From contig NZ_SGIT01000003.1 in NCBI RefSeq assembly GCF_004208525.1, positions 124,001 to 188,000 of the forward strand: a DNA stretch of 64,000 bases, read 5' to 3'. Numbering within the stretch: the first letter of the stretch is position 1; the number at the start of each line of letters is the position of its first letter. A model generated the notes under the pieces. That model made no database searches. It saw only the letters and a program-made list of their open reading frames with translations, and was not told where the DNA came from. The stretch comes from Sphingobacterium corticibacterium (GTDB lineage: Bacteria > Bacteroidota > Bacteroidia > Sphingobacteriales > Sphingobacteriaceae). A program made the position numbers and the translations under genes. Positions 1-7,448 of this stretch are shown piece by piece.

Positions 1-485
1 CGCTGATAGGCAATTACTCCGGCTACTTTACCCGCTAACATCGTTGTTAGGTTTGACGTTGGGCCTTTAAGTTCTTTTGGGTTTACTGTTGTAATAGAAG
101 CTACCATACTGCTCTTTCGTTGGCTCCCATATGCTACTACGGCTACTTCTTCAATTTCGGATTCTGCAGGTGCTAGGTGTATAACGAGTTCTCGCTGTCC
201 GGCAACGGCAACTTCTTTCCGATGATAACCGATAGCGGAAAATTCTAAAATAGAATTTTCCTGTAGACCTCTTATGGTGAATTGTCCGACGTTATCGGTG
301 CTCGTTGCCTCTCGTACGCCTTTAATCGAGACGGAAACGTTTGTGATGGGCTGTCGGTTAATGCTATCCAATACGACCCCTTTCAGGTCAAAGGATTCTT
401 GAGCCCACAGTGTTGGCAACATAAGAAAAGTGCCGAAAAAGAATAGCAGCATATGCCGAACTCTCTTGGTAGAAAAATAACACAT
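1..485 (-). CDS. SusC-like TonB-dependent transporter, N-terminal part (cut by window edge)
   Basis: Translating leftward from the ATG at 483-485 gives 161 codons without a stop up to the window edge. Residues ~10-29 form a signal peptide ending in LWAQ. A carboxypeptidase-like regulatory beta-sandwich follows at ~31-106 (GVVLDSINRQPI, then GYHRKEV), then the EEVAVVAYG stretch (~112-120) typical of SusC proteins just before the plug, and the start of the plug (AGKVAGVIAY). SusC proteins form the outer-membrane barrel that imports oligosaccharides or peptides with a SusD lid. The partner would lie outside the window. It lies downstream of the GntR/symporter pair on the same strand but has its own promoter at 586-616. 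Confidence 0.9.
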   Translation of the reverse strand, partial: MCYFSTKRVRHMLLFFFGTFLMLPTLWAQESFDLKGVVLDSINRQPITNVSVSIKGVREATSTDNVGQFTIRGLQENSILEFSAIGYHRKEVAVAGQRELVIHLAPAESEIEEVAVVAYGSQRKSSMVASITTVNPKELKGPTSNLTTMLAGKVAGVIAYQ

Positions 486-585
486 AGACTTTTTGGTTTT
501 TTTAAATGGTTATTGAATTTAGTTAACAATGTCTATAATTAGTAACTAATAGCTAATTTTATCTATTCTATTCTGTACCACTCTA

Positions 586-616
586 CAAATGTAATCAAGA
601 AATTTTATCTTACAAA
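586..616 (-). promoter_or_regulatory. Bacteroidota-type promoter of the SusC gene
   Basis: On the minus strand TTTG (616-613) is followed after 19 bases by TACATTTG (593-586), an exact match to TAnnTTTG. It would give a leader of about 95 bases before the ATG at 485. The leader contains the near-palindrome ATTAGTaACTAAT at 538-550. Nothing else was seen between 486 and 680. Confidence 0.7.
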
Positions 617-680
617 TTTTTTTAATAAAAACAGATGAAATAAGATTGTTGCAATAGAGGAAACCTAACCTTCCAAGGAA

Positions 681-2282
681 CTATGCAATGCCGAATGGAG
701 AAAATATCCAATACACCAAGATCAGTAAACCAAGGAGCAGTGCGTAATAATAACCACGATTTCTCCAAGGCACAATTTCCACTTTATTCTCCTGGATAAG
801 CTGAAATGGCTGGGACATGGGGTAAAGCCGTCCGATGACAAACATAAGAAGGGCTGTAGCCACGAACAAAATACCCATCCAATGCAGGAAATGAAGAGAA
901 CTGTTTAAAATGAACTGGGTAAAAATGTAGCAGACAATATAAAAGAAAATACCTGCTTTTGCGGCAATAGGCGGAATCTTAGTCTTGAAAAAACCTAGGA
1001 ATAGAATCGTAAAAATGGGTACACTGAATATGCCACTAACTTTCTGGATATAAAAATAGAAGCCTTTATCGCTGTAAATGATAAATGGGGCGATGCTCAT
1101 CGCAAAAAGTGATATCCCAATCTGGAACAGTTTGCCGGTCCTCAATATTCGTTTTTCCGATACCTCTTCTTTATGCTTTTTGGCGAAAATAGGTTTGTAA
1201 ATATTAAAAATAAACAGTGAACTCGCACCGTTCAATCCTACATTGAATGTATTAATGGCTGCCCCTAGCAATATCGCTGCCGTCAATCCGCTCATTGCCG
1301 CAGGTAATACATCTCTAGCCAATAACGGAAATACACTCGCCGTGTGCGGTAAGTCAACATATAAATTAACCGCAATTAATCCTGGGATATTAATCAATAA
1401 TGGGCTGAGCAATTTCAAGAAGCAGGTTAAAGCTACACCCTTTTGGCTCTCCGCAAGGCTCTTTCCTGCAATAATTTGCTGGACAATATATTGCTCCATT
1501 CCCCAATAATAAAGATTGGCAATAAATACCCCTGTAAATAGAGCAGAGAAAGGAATAGCATCTTGTGGCCCACCAATAGCATTGAGATGTTCTTTTTTGT
1601 TTGATAACACGGTTTTAAGACCTTGATATACCGAATCATCCCCCAGATATTTAAGTCCAAAGTACGGAATGGCTACCATGAGGATCAAGAGCCCAACGCT
1701 CAATATCGTGTCGGATATCGTAATGGCACTTAATCCGCCGAGAACGGTAAAAATAACCCCAACCAAGCCGATAAACCAAACCAATATCCAAATCGTTTGC
1801 CAGTAATCTATCTGGATATATCCAGAAATGTCAAAGAGGCTATCAAGGGCCAAAGCACCTCCATAAAGTGTCGTGGGAAGCAAATTCAGTAGATATCCCA
1901 ATAGAAAAACAAGCGAGACCAAATTCTTCGTGCCGCTGTCATAGCGTTTTTCTAAAAATTCCGGAACCGTATTGATGCCTGATTTTAGATAAATAGGAAT
2001 AAAGTATTCCGCCACGAGCAACATGGCAAAAACAGAAGAAACACCCCATCCGATAACAGACATATTGTTGATGTATACGGATTCGTTCTCCCCAATCAGT
2101 TGGTTAGCACTTAGGTTGCTCAAATACAACGAAGCGCCTACTAAAATAAACCCATTTGCACGGTTAGCTAAAAAGAACCCGGCAACAGTCTGACTTCCTT
2201 TTCTTTTCCGACTGAGGTAAATGGATAAGGTTAACGCCGCCAGAATGAAAAAAATGAAACTTATGGCAGAAAGAGCTAACAT
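681..2282 (-). CDS. Sodium:solute symporter (SSS family, SGLT-like)
   Basis: 533 residues, very hydrophobic, with about 14 membrane helices expected for this family. The first helix is at ~5-24. Family-like stretches include PEFLEKRY (~107-114) and GGLSAITISDTI (~181-192). Such proteins use the sodium gradient to import sugars, amino acids or organic acids across the inner membrane. The substrate cannot be read from the sequence. It starts 8 bases after the stop of the GntR regulator, so the two form an operon, and the regulator probably senses the transported compound or a product of it. Confidence 0.88.
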   Translation of the reverse strand: MLALSAISFIFFILAALTLSIYLSRKRKGSQTVAGFFLANRANGFILVGASLYLSNLSANQLIGENESVYINNMSVIGWGVSSVFAMLLVAEYFIPIYLKSGINTVPEFLEKRYDSGTKNLVSLVFLLGYLLNLLPTTLYGGALALDSLFDISGYIQIDYWQTIWILVWFIGLVGVIFTVLGGLSAITISDTILSVGLLILMVAIPYFGLKYLGDDSVYQGLKTVLSNKKEHLNAIGGPQDAIPFSALFTGVFIANLYYWGMEQYIVQQIIAGKSLAESQKGVALTCFLKLLSPLLINIPGLIAVNLYVDLPHTASVFPLLARDVLPAAMSGLTAAILLGAAINTFNVGLNGASSLFIFNIYKPIFAKKHKEEVSEKRILRTGKLFQIGISLFAMSIAPFIIYSDKGFYFYIQKVSGIFSVPIFTILFLGFFKTKIPPIAAKAGIFFYIVCYIFTQFILNSSLHFLHWMGILFVATALLMFVIGRLYPMSQPFQLIQENKVEIVPWRNRGYYYALLLGLLILVYWIFSPFGIA

Positions 2283-2290
2283 GATGTAAG

Positions 2291-3313
2291 CTAAAGCGAA
2301 TTTCGTTTAAACAGCTTTGTAGGCATGATATACTTGATAGGTTTTCTGTGTTTGACGAATTCAGCCGCTAATACACCCATTTCAGCAAAATCGATCGAAA
2401 AAGTAGTTATCCCATCAAAAATAATTTCCTTCACGTGGTCATCATTATGAGAAAGTATTCCTACGTCAACGCCTAACTTAAAACCTTTATTTTTAACGTC
2501 TTTCAACATCTCCCACAATTCCAGGTTATGGATCGTGAAATATACTTTATTCTTCTCTATACTTCCGGATTCATATTCGTTTTTAATTATCCCGTTGACT
2601 TGGTAATCTGCTATAAACTGTTGGAAAGAGAGCAGCACATCATTAGGTTCTGCGGAAAAAGGTTTGAATAAGAAAATAAATTCATCAAATCGCCGAATAT
2701 CATCCAGCAAACTGACAAAAACCTGATAAGAAGAGTTCTTGAATTCCTGTGCAATATAGGAGTAAGATGGATCTAACGAAATGTGTCTGTCTACAATTAA
2801 GGTTTTCTGCGCAGGGAGCTGTTCGAGCAACCTAGCTGTTTCCGGACGCTCTATAGGCGCGATAACATATACACCATATTTAGCATTTACCGTATTGATG
2901 GTTTGCTGAAAAACCTCAAAATTGTTATGATGAAAAAACACATCTACTTTTACATGCTCTCCCAAACTCTTCCGGAAAGTCTCATAAAAAGTTTCCTGGA
3001 AAGTATCGAAGGCATAAATGATCAAACAAACTTTCAATTGTTGGTGGCTCTCATCGGAGGCGACGAAATATCCGAGACGGTTTTTGGACTCCAAGATACC
3101 TCTTTCGATAAGTTCTTGATAGGCATTGACAATAGTTTGTCGGGCAAATCCCAGTTTTTGAATCATTTTATTGACAGAAGGCATCGTATCCCCCCGTCGA
3201 ATAAGGTTTTGTTCTAAGGCGTTAATTACGCCTTGAACGATTTGTTCACGTTTGGAGTAGTGCGCAAATTGTGCTAATTTCTTTATCTCATTAAATATAG
3301 TACATTCTTCCAT
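2291..3313 (-). CDS. GntR-family transcriptional regulator with LacI-like sensor domain
   Basis: 340 residues. An N-terminal winged helix of the GntR type (~18-85) contains the characteristic run from RRGDTMPSVNKM through FARQTIVNAYQEL to ERGILESKNRLGYFV. The rest (~95-335) looks like a periplasmic-binding-protein (LacI-like) effector domain, as in several Bacteroidota sugar regulators, rather than the FadR or HutC type. It is the first gene of an operon with the sodium symporter, so it is likely a local regulator that responds to a sugar. The ligand is unknown. Confidence 0.85.
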   Translation of the reverse strand: MEECTIFNEIKKLAQFAHYSKREQIVQGVINALEQNLIRRGDTMPSVNKMIQKLGFARQTIVNAYQELIERGILESKNRLGYFVASDESHQQLKVCLIIYAFDTFQETFYETFRKSLGEHVKVDVFFHHNNFEVFQQTINTVNAKYGVYVIAPIERPETARLLEQLPAQKTLIVDRHISLDPSYSYIAQEFKNSSYQVFVSLLDDIRRFDEFIFLFKPFSAEPNDVLLSFQQFIADYQVNGIIKNEYESGSIEKNKVYFTIHNLELWEMLKDVKNKGFKLGVDVGILSHNDDHVKEIIFDGITTFSIDFAEMGVLAAEFVKHRKPIKYIMPTKLFKRNSL

Positions 3314-3486
3314 ATATATTGATATGTCGTCAAGCTGTCACACCTTATGTCGTAAAAAAGGAATCGCCATCAATTCCATTTTTTCGGTGTCAATAACCAT
3401 AAATTTGCATTTGGACTAAGAATAATCGATAAAGGTACAACATTGGGGTCTAATATTCTTATCTTCTAAGAAGATTTATAAAAGGA

Positions 3487-3514
3487 AAAAGCACCGAGGA
3501 TATCCGGTGCTTTT
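3487..3514 (-). terminator. Terminator of the tandem tRNA-Val transcript
   Basis: Ten-base arms 3487-3496 and 3505-3514 (core GCACCG/CGGTGC flanked by A4/T4) enclose an 8-base loop. Read on the minus strand the stem is followed by a T run. It begins 3 bases after the 3' end of the first tRNA. Confidence 0.8.
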
Positions 3515-3516
3515 CG

Positions 3517-3591
3517 TGGGAGATACTGGGTTCGAACCAGTGACCCCCTGCTTGTAAGGCAGGTGCTCTGAACCAGCTGAGCTAATCTCCC
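3517..3591 (-). tRNA. tRNA-Val (anticodon TAC)
   Basis: 75 bases with a complete cloverleaf on the minus strand: acceptor GGGAGAT/ATCTCCC with discriminator A, D arm GCTC...GAGC, anticodon stem CCTGC/GCAGG with loop CTTACAA (anticodon TAC), T arm ACTGG TTCGAAC CCAGT. The CCA end is not encoded. It reads GTA-type valine codons. The body is identical to the neighbouring tRNA at 3608-3682; only the acceptor stems differ. Confidence 0.96.
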
Positions 3592-3607
3592 GAGGTTCTA
3601 TATGATG

Positions 3608-3682
3608 TGGAGAATACTGGGTTCGAACCAGTGACCCCCTGCTTGTAAGGCAGGTGCTCTGAACCAGCTGAGCTAATTCTCC
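3608..3682 (-). tRNA. tRNA-Val (anticodon TAC), second copy
   Basis: 75 bases on the minus strand, with the same D, anticodon and T arms as the copy at 3517-3591. The acceptor stem is GGAGAAT/ATTCTCC. It is transcribed first, from the promoter at 3706-3735, and is separated from the other copy by 16 bases, so both probably come from one precursor. Confidence 0.96.
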
Positions 3683-3705
3683 AAGCCTTTCGCTTATTGC
3701 GTGTG

Positions 3706-3735
3706 CAAATATAGGGGTAAAATCTGATTTGCAAA
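3706..3735 (-). promoter_or_regulatory. Promoter of the tRNA-Val pair
   Basis: On the minus strand TTTG (3735-3732) is followed after 18 bases by TATATTTG (3713-3706), an exact TAnnTTTG element, about 24 bases before the first tRNA. Confidence 0.7.
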
Positions 3736-3790
3736 ATTATTTTTTGATTTTTTTAAGCGTTAAAAGACAACCTACTAATTGTTAAGGATA

Positions 3791-4501
3791 TTAAAGCGAA
3801 TCTCCTCGCATTCTCTGATTCATCGTCTTCATAGCAATCGATGCCCGCTTGTACATCGGGTCGACGAGTTCGAGTAACTTTCGGTAAGATTCAAACACTT
3901 CTTCTGCAAAATCTAAGTTTCGCTGGTACATGTCAGATAACTCACTGTATATCTCCAAAAAAAGCTGTTCATCATCGTCCAGGGAAACGATATTGACAGA
4001 GAGCTCCTCATAGCGCGGATACACCTCGTCGAATATACCAAAATGCCGACCATGTACCGGCCAATGTTCCCGGTATTCGTCCGCGGGGTCGATCAGGTCT
4101 ATTTCATAATTGTAGCGTTGAGTCAAATCATCCACCAGCACATACAAATCCTGCACCGCTTTATTGTGCTCTTCCAAATCCTGAAATAAACCGGTCACAT
4201 CAATGGTAAATTCATCCTTTATTTCCGGCAGGTTCTTGCCGTCAGACAAGCCCAGGCTATCTTCCACAAAGGCCAGGCTTTGATCTAAGCGGAGGGCTTC
4301 CATCTCGCTTTCACGCGTATGCTCCTGTATAGCCAACAGACCTTTTGCCAAATATTCCAGCCGTTGTCTCAAATCCCACACCACATCATGCGCCATGTAG
4401 TAACGTTCTAAAGCTTCTTTTTCGTAGTCTGGCTGCTCCTTGGATTCATCAAATTCCAGTATAATATCTTTTAGTGGATGTGGGCGAACGATCGTCTTCA
4501 T
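3791..4501 (-). CDS. Unknown acidic, helical protein
   Basis: 236 residues, rich in Glu, Asp, Leu and Tyr, with long stretches that should be helical (for example YEKEALERYYMAHDVVWDL at ~25-43 and the C-terminal third). No signal peptide, membrane helix or recognised motif, so it is probably cytoplasmic. I do not recognise the family. It lies 99 bases downstream of the fibronectin-III gene, with a strong hairpin terminator between them, so it is probably transcribed separately. Its ATG at 4501 is the only reasonable start. Confidence 0.75.
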   Translation of the reverse strand: MKTIVRPHPLKDIILEFDESKEQPDYEKEALERYYMAHDVVWDLRQRLEYLAKGLLAIQEHTRESEMEALRLDQSLAFVEDSLGLSDGKNLPEIKDEFTIDVTGLFQDLEEHNKAVQDLYVLVDDLTQRYNYEIDLIDPADEYREHWPVHGRHFGIFDEVYPRYEELSVNIVSLDDDEQLFLEIYSELSDMYQRNLDFAEEVFESYRKLLELVDPMYKRASIAMKTMNQRMRGDSL

Positions 4502-4531
4502 ATATTTTGTCTATTTATTTTTTTAAAAAGT

Positions 4532-4581
4532 GGCTATCCCACTCCGAAGAGGGCATCATATTCCGTGATGCGGGGATAGCC
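4532..4581 (-). terminator. Nested hairpin terminator after the fibronectin-III gene
   Basis: Outer arms GGCTATCCC (4532-4540) and GGGATAGCC (4573-4581) enclose a second stem GCATCA (4553-4558) / TGATGC (4566-4571). On the minus strand the structure is followed by a short T run (4530-4526), as expected for an intrinsic terminator of the gene ending at 4601. Confidence 0.7.
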
Positions 4582-4600
4582 AAAATTACACGATTAACGT

Positions 4601-5224
4601 TTAAAACACGTACGAACTCACAACATCGCTATAGATCACCTGTGGATTTCTACCGATATAAGCGACCCGGAACTCATATTCCTGTACCGATTCCAGTCCG
4701 GTGATGGTCACTTTGGACTTGGAACTTATCAGCCTTGTCCAGTCAGCGTCGCTGTTTTTCTTCCGATATTCAAACTGATAGGCGAGTTTACCCTTCCAGT
4801 AGGCCGTCTTCAGCGTGGTTACCCCCGATATGCGCGCATTGACCTCTACCGATAGGAATTTTGGCTGTGGTGCCGGTTTGGGTCCAATGATACCCTTTGC
4901 TGACGGGTTAAAACCTGCCGCCAAAATGACAGCTGCATCGCCGTTTGCCTGACGCTCTACATAGAGCGACAGATGATAAACCATGGTCTTCAACGCCGCA
5001 AAAGCCTGGTTTTTGAGCACGACAAAACGCTTGTCCCGATAGGCTGCATCGGCCTGTGCCTGCTTGACTTTAGCCAGTGCCTGTTCCAGATCCGCAATAC
5101 TAGGATCTGCGTCCGTAAACAAATCTGCATTTTCTGCTAATTTAACAATGATGTTTTCAACGAATCTAAGAAACTGTGCTTCTCCGTTACTGGTTCCCCC
5201 AGTTTTTAATGTTACTTTACTCAT
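4601..5224 (-). CDS. Fibronectin type III domain protein
   Basis: 207 residues. Residues ~8-105 are predicted helical (a bundle with many Ala, Lys and Leu). A linker GPKPAPQPK (~118-126) leads into a fibronectin-III-like beta-sandwich (~127-207), with the typical YQFEYRKKN, WTRL and ITGLESVQEYEFRVAYI strands. There is no signal peptide or lipobox, so it is cytoplasmic or exported by another route. Function unknown; Fn3 domains usually mediate binding. A TATGTTTG element (5273-5280, minus strand) lies about 50 bases before the start. Confidence 0.8.
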   Translation of the reverse strand: MSKVTLKTGGTSNGEAQFLRFVENIIVKLAENADLFTDADPSIADLEQALAKVKQAQADAAYRDKRFVVLKNQAFAALKTMVYHLSLYVERQANGDAAVILAAGFNPSAKGIIGPKPAPQPKFLSVEVNARISGVTTLKTAYWKGKLAYQFEYRKKNSDADWTRLISSKSKVTITGLESVQEYEFRVAYIGRNPQVIYSDVVSSYVF

Positions 5225-5272
5225 GATAGTTTTTTTTGTGTTAAAAATTAAACCTTTTGTTGATCAACGATA

Positions 5273-5280
5273 CAAACATA
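5273..5280 (-). promoter_or_regulatory. Likely -7 element for the fibronectin-III gene
   Basis: TATGTTTG on the minus strand matches TAnnTTTG. No good upstream TTTG lies at 19-21 bases; the region just upstream (from 5300) is instead the arm of a long inverted repeat. Confidence 0.5.
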
Positions 5281-5299
5281 ACATGGAAGGCCACGAAAC

Positions 5300-5363
5300 A
5301 GGGGGTCAAATCGTGACAATTTTCTCGCGTTTTGCAGAAAACTTTGGCACGATTTGACCCCCT
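5300..5363. repeat. Long inverted repeat / hairpin
   Basis: Perfect 16-bp arms at 5300-5315 (begins AGGGGGTCAAATCGTG) and 5348-5363 are separated by 32 bases. The loop holds a second stem, TTTTCT (5320-5325) with AGAAAA (5336-5341). It has no clear T tail and lies directly upstream of the -7 element of the fibronectin-III gene and downstream of the repeat array. It could be a regulatory structure, a terminator for the AraC transcript, or the remnant of a small palindromic element. Confidence 0.8.
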
Positions 5364-5420
5364 ATCCCAGCAGAAACGGTAAATTTGTGCGTTTCCAGCT
5401 TGGAAATGCATATTTTATCC

Positions 5421-5670
5421 AACCACAAAAACTACTTTTTTCACCAACATAACTTCTTTTTTCACCAACAAATAGTTGTAATTCCCCAAAAACCGCATCA
5501 TATTCCAAAAACAGAAATGTCATGCACCAACAAAACTTCTTACTTCCCCACAAAAATTTGCTTCTTCCCCAACAAATAATTCTTTTGTACCACAAACAAG
5601 ATTATATTACAGAAATATAAACGTGATGCACCAACAAAATATATATTTTCCCTACAAAAAAAACCTATTG
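5421..5670. repeat. Degenerate 21-bp repeat array with a 104-bp super-repeat
   Basis: About 12 units follow each other without gaps, each 21 bp except the fifth and tenth, which are 20 bp. Most start with a C-rich, A-rich head such as CACCAACAAAA and end in a T-rich tail. Units 1-5 (5421-5524) and units 6-10 (5525-5628) are two 104-bp copies of one larger repeat (about 70% identical by my count). Units 11-12 (5629-5670) begin a third. It fills the space between the AraC stop at 5678 and the hairpin at 5300-5363. No function is known to me. Confidence 0.8.
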
Positions 5671-5677
5671 CACTGAC

Positions 5678-6664
5678 TTATTCCTCTTCTTCGTTACCTT
5701 TCCGAAATTCACCCATTTCTTTCTGAAAGGAACTCGGGGTTTGGAAAAAGTACTTTTTAAATTCCCGGCTAAAGTATTTCCGGTTGGGGTAGTTCAGCAG
5801 GTTGGAAATCTGGTCCACGGTCATCTCGCCTTCGTAGAGTAGATTTTTTGCTTGGTTGAGTTTCGTCCGCTGGATATATTCTGCTATTTTGACCGGCCGA
5901 CCTTCAAAAGCCCGGTTCAACGTACGCCAGCTCACGCCTAACCCTTCCGCAACATCATGCTTATTGATCGAATCCAACAAGTTTTCATTAATATAGGCCA
6001 ATGCTTTGTGATAAAGTCCCAGCCGGCTTCGTTCGTTTTGGTCTGCCTGACGATCCAATTGCCGGCAGTATTCTTCCAGCAACCGACAAACATCCAACAA
6101 GAGTTCGCCCTTACCACGGAAAGGTAGATATTCCGGTCTGCTGAGACGGTTCCAGGCGTCCCGTAGACTATGGTTGACACTGATATCCGGTTCCCAATAA
6201 GCATTCGTTTTAGGGGATTCGTTACGGTAGACCAAACTCGCCAACATTGGAAACTCTTTGAGCAAATCGGCTACGGCATCGGTTTTATAGCCTATGAGAA
6301 CAGTCCATTGCTTGCCCTGGTTCAGCAACAACGGAACTTTTTGTGCCGCTGTAGAAAACGAAATGCAGCGGTTATCGCTCAAAGGCAGGCTATGAGGTAA
6401 ATAAAGTTGGGAGGTGTTCCTAAACTGGTACATTTGCCAGAAACTGATCCCCTCCATAGCAGGGTCCACACGAAATCCAGCCGGATCAATGGTTCCCTTT
6501 AATTCCAGCAGAACACATTCTTCGAGTTCTATAAAAATAGCATCTAGGCTGTTCCCTATACGATAATGGTGGTTTAAGGGCAAAAAAGAAAGGTAGCCGC
6601 CTTCGATCGTTCTTGTTGACGGGATAATTCGTTGTTGTAAACAAAAGAAATTAGAAGTGAGCAT
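5678..6664 (-). CDS. AraC-family transcriptional regulator
   Basis: 328 residues. The C-terminal ~100 residues carry the two helix-turn-helix motifs of the AraC family: NKHDVAEGLGVSWRTLNRAF, and the second around EMTVDQISNLLNYPNRKYFSREFKKYF, then the usual TPSSF (~311-315). The N-terminal part (~1-210) has no motif I recognise and may bind a ligand. The gene stands alone: a divergent ECF sigma gene starts 192 bases away, and the 21-bp repeat array follows its stop. The target is unknown. Confidence 0.85.
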   Translation of the reverse strand: MLTSNFFCLQQRIIPSTRTIEGGYLSFLPLNHHYRIGNSLDAIFIELEECVLLELKGTIDPAGFRVDPAMEGISFWQMYQFRNTSQLYLPHSLPLSDNRCISFSTAAQKVPLLLNQGKQWTVLIGYKTDAVADLLKEFPMLASLVYRNESPKTNAYWEPDISVNHSLRDAWNRLSRPEYLPFRGKGELLLDVCRLLEEYCRQLDRQADQNERSRLGLYHKALAYINENLLDSINKHDVAEGLGVSWRTLNRAFEGRPVKIAEYIQRTKLNQAKNLLYEGEMTVDQISNLLNYPNRKYFSREFKKYFFQTPSSFQKEMGEFRKGNEEEE

Positions 6665-6691
6665 GTTCGTATTTATGTTGGTTTCGCTTCC

Positions 6692-6699
6692 TAAAGATA
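6692..6699 (-). promoter_or_regulatory. Possible -7 element of the AraC gene
   Basis: TATCTTTA on the minus strand, one base off TAnnTTTG, 28 bases before the ATG. No clear upstream element was found. Confidence 0.4.
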
Positions 6700-6810
6700 C
6701 AACATTTCGACAAAAAGAAAAACAGCTACTTCGTCATCAAACTTCCGCGAGTTCCTTCCACAAAGTTGGTCTAGGAAAATATCATTCGTATATGTAGTTG
6801 TTGCAAACAA

Positions 6811-6842
6811 TTTGGAATCATTCTAAACTATACGTAGCTTTG
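6811..6842 (+). promoter_or_regulatory. Promoter of the FecI/FecR/SusCD operon
   Basis: TTTG (6811-6814) is followed after 20 bases by TAGCTTTG (6835-6842), an exact TAnnTTTG element. The ATG of the sigma factor lies 14 bases downstream, so the leader is very short. Confidence 0.75.
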
Positions 6843-6856
6843 CCGGAATTTATAGT

Positions 6857-7384
6857 ATGTTGGACGATTGGAAAGGAGTATTAACCGGCTCTCCCGATGC
6901 CTTGGAGAGCTTATATGCAAGTACTTACCACGATTTATTTGCTTACGGCGTGATGTTAGGGCATCCACGTGAAGCAGTAAAAGACGGTATACAGTATCTT
7001 TTCCTTTCTATTTGGGAAAAGCGGGATCGCCTCCCTCAGGTATCATCTGTCAAACCCTATCTTTTCACTTGGTTACGCCGCATACTGAACGAAAAGAAAG
7101 ACCACCAAACTACATTCCCGATAGCTCACCACCTGGAAGCGTCTGCAGACTCACAAGAAGATATCATTATCCGTGCGGAGTTAGCCCGGGAAACATGGCA
7201 ACAACTCCTTCTCGGGATGGAGCAGCTCACACCCAAACAAAAGCAAGCCATCCAACTACGTTATTTTGACAAGCTATCGTATGACGAAATAGCCGATCGA
7301 ACCCAGAACAACGTCCGCACCATCTATAACCTCGTTTCCGAGGCTTTGAAAGTCCTGAAAAAAAAAGTAAAAAATAATCGGTAA
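6857..7384 (+). CDS. ECF RNA polymerase sigma factor, FecI-like
   Basis: 175 residues, normal ECF length. Region 2 (~10-75) contains the stretch from DGIQYLFLSIWEKRDRL to PYLFTWLRRI. Region 4 (~110-170) contains LTPKQKQAIQLRYFDKLSYDEIA, the helix-turn-helix that reads the -35 element. It is followed by a FecR-type anti-sigma factor and a SusC with an STN domain. This is the usual arrangement in which substrate binding at the outer membrane is signalled through FecR to release the sigma factor, which then switches on the transporter operon. Confidence 0.92.
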   Translation: MLDDWKGVLTGSPDALESLYASTYHDLFAYGVMLGHPREAVKDGIQYLFLSIWEKRDRLPQVSSVKPYLFTWLRRILNEKKDHQTTFPIAHHLEASADSQEDIIIRAELARETWQQLLLGMEQLTPKQKQAIQLRYFDKLSYDEIADRTQNNVRTIYNLVSEALKVLKKKVKNNR

Positions 7385-7448
7385 AAACGGTTGTTCCTCC
7401 CCTCTATAGAATAAAGAACAAATTACACATCGTGATATACACCTATAA

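Noticed and set aside
3400..3407. TAAATTTG promoter element on the plus strand upstream of the GntR gene
   Set aside because: It points away from the regulator, toward the tRNA genes on the other strand, with no plus-strand gene behind it and no upstream TTTG.
5362..5595. Open frame of 77 codons on the minus strand (and one of 64 codons on the plus strand at 5385-5579) across the repeat array
   Set aside because: They exist because the T-rich/A-rich repeat lacks stops. The 20-bp units shift the frame between copies, codon use is very skewed (many Trp, Cys, Phe), and there is no ribosome site or promoter.
5421..5670. CRISPR array
   Set aside because: Units are contiguous and degenerate; there are no identical repeats separated by unique spacers, and no cas genes are nearby.
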